A stretch of DNA of 38,057 nucleotides from an uncultured Bacteroidales bacterium. Lineage in GTDB: Bacteria; Bacteroidota; Bacteroidia; Bacteroidales; UBA932. Shown here piece after piece: positions 37,883 through 38,057 of this stretch (position 1 is the stretch's first letter; every line of letters begins with the position of its first letter). The notes below the pieces were generated by a model. That model worked only from the letters and a program-made list of their open reading frames with translations. It was not told the DNA's origin and made no database searches. The DNA lies in NCBI GenBank assembly GCA_900319975.1, contig ONQP01000012.1:1-38057 (forward strand). The letters run 5' to 3'. The translations under genes were made by a program, and so were the position numbers.

Positions 37883-37890
37883 TATATTTG
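37883..37890 (+). promoter_or_regulatory. -7 promoter element of the GPH transporter gene
   Basis: TATATTTG matches TAnnTTTG and ends 33 nt before the ATG at 37924. The -33 position falls in the preceding terminator stem and shows no TTTG. A 10-bp palindrome TTTGATCAAA (37904-37913) lies in the predicted leader. Confidence 0.55.
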
Positions 37891-37923
37891 CTAAACTGGA
37901 TAATTTGATCAAAACAATAACCT

Positions 37924-38057
37924 ATGTCCAACAAACCCAACGGAGCCAACGGCTTCTACAAACTGAGCTGGATGCAGCGCATCGGCTTCGGCACGGGCGA
38001 CCTTGCCCAGAATCTCATTTTTCAGACAGTCGCGTGTTACTTGATGCTGTATCTCAC
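37924..38057 (+). CDS. GPH-family glycoside:cation symporter, N-terminal fragment
   Basis: Only the first 44 codons are in the window, with the frame open at the end. After a short polar N-terminus comes WMQRIGFGTGDLAQNLIF and then a hydrophobic run, TVACYLMLYL. This matches the first helix of GPH permeases (MelB/XylP/YicJ type), where the G-x-G-D-x-x-x-N pattern is characteristic. Such proteins import oligosaccharides or glycosides across the inner membrane with protons or sodium. Placed directly after GH115 in a xylan locus, it probably takes up xylo-oligosaccharides or the released aldouronic product. It has its own promoter. Confidence 0.88.
   Translation, partial: MSNKPNGANGFYKLSWMQRIGFGTGDLAQNLIFQTVACYLMLYL

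Noticed and set aside
35197-37913. TTTG...CAAA inverted pairs before several locus genes (19103-19113, 35216-35227, 37904-37913) as a common operator.
   Set aside because: The centre length varies from 1 to 4 bases and TTTG is itself a promoter element in this phylum, so the similarity is too weak to call.

Overview
The window is about 38 kb of high-GC DNA (my estimate is above 60%) from a member of Bacteroidota, most likely an uncultured gut or rumen Bacteroidales. This rests on the SusC/SusD pair, the hybrid two-component regulator, many lipoproteins with lipobox cysteines, and repeated matches to the Bacteroidota sigma factor -7 element TAnnTTTG upstream of genes. Coding density is very high, with many 1-4 bp overlaps between genes. 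I see no tRNA, rRNA, CRISPR array, insertion sequence or prophage.

Bases 1 to about 11,000 carry housekeeping genes and cell-surface genes. They are the end of an Mrp/ApbC-type ATPase, rsmA (ksgA), a three-gene overlapping minus-strand operon (histidine-type phosphatase, family-4 glycosyltransferase, YfhO membrane protein), mutS, and two tandem sodium:neurotransmitter-symporter-type transporters. The transporters end a six-gene minus-strand operon (8722-14795) with a thioredoxin-like DUF5106-type lipoprotein, aldose 1-epimerase, thyA and folA. A divergent gene at 14856-17777 encodes a large secreted protein that appears to join a HExxH peptidase-like domain, a TolB-like propeller and a C-terminal beta-barrel.

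Bases about 17,800 to the end form a polysaccharide utilisation locus whose enzymes point to glucuronoxylan. On the minus strand, from high to low coordinate, are susC, susD, a terminator, two tandem paralogous membrane proteins (probably DUF6057-type), a TolB/PD40-like lipoprotein with one CxxCH haem motif, a GH67 alpha-glucuronidase and, after a 374-bp gap, a XynE-like SGNH esterase. On the plus strand are a hybrid two-component system regulator (HTCS), a GH115 alpha-glucuronidase and the start of a GPH-family glycoside:cation symporter. The inferred flow is as follows: SusCD imports oligosaccharides, GH115 and GH67 remove (4-O-methyl)glucuronic acid, the esterase removes acyl groups, the GPH permease moves products across the inner membrane, and the HTCS senses a xylan fragment and drives transcription.

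The least conventional features are: (i) a 63-bp, 21-codon palindromic element embedded in frame in the glycosyltransferase gene; (ii) a candidate small RNA of about 230 nt with its own promoter and a strong terminator in the only gap longer than 300 bp; (iii) a 26-bp near-perfect palindrome between the divergent susC and HTCS genes; (iv) the duplicated membrane protein plus CxxCH propeller module inside the xylan locus; and (v) the peptidase-propeller-barrel fusion. No search was run; all family assignments come from reading the sequence.
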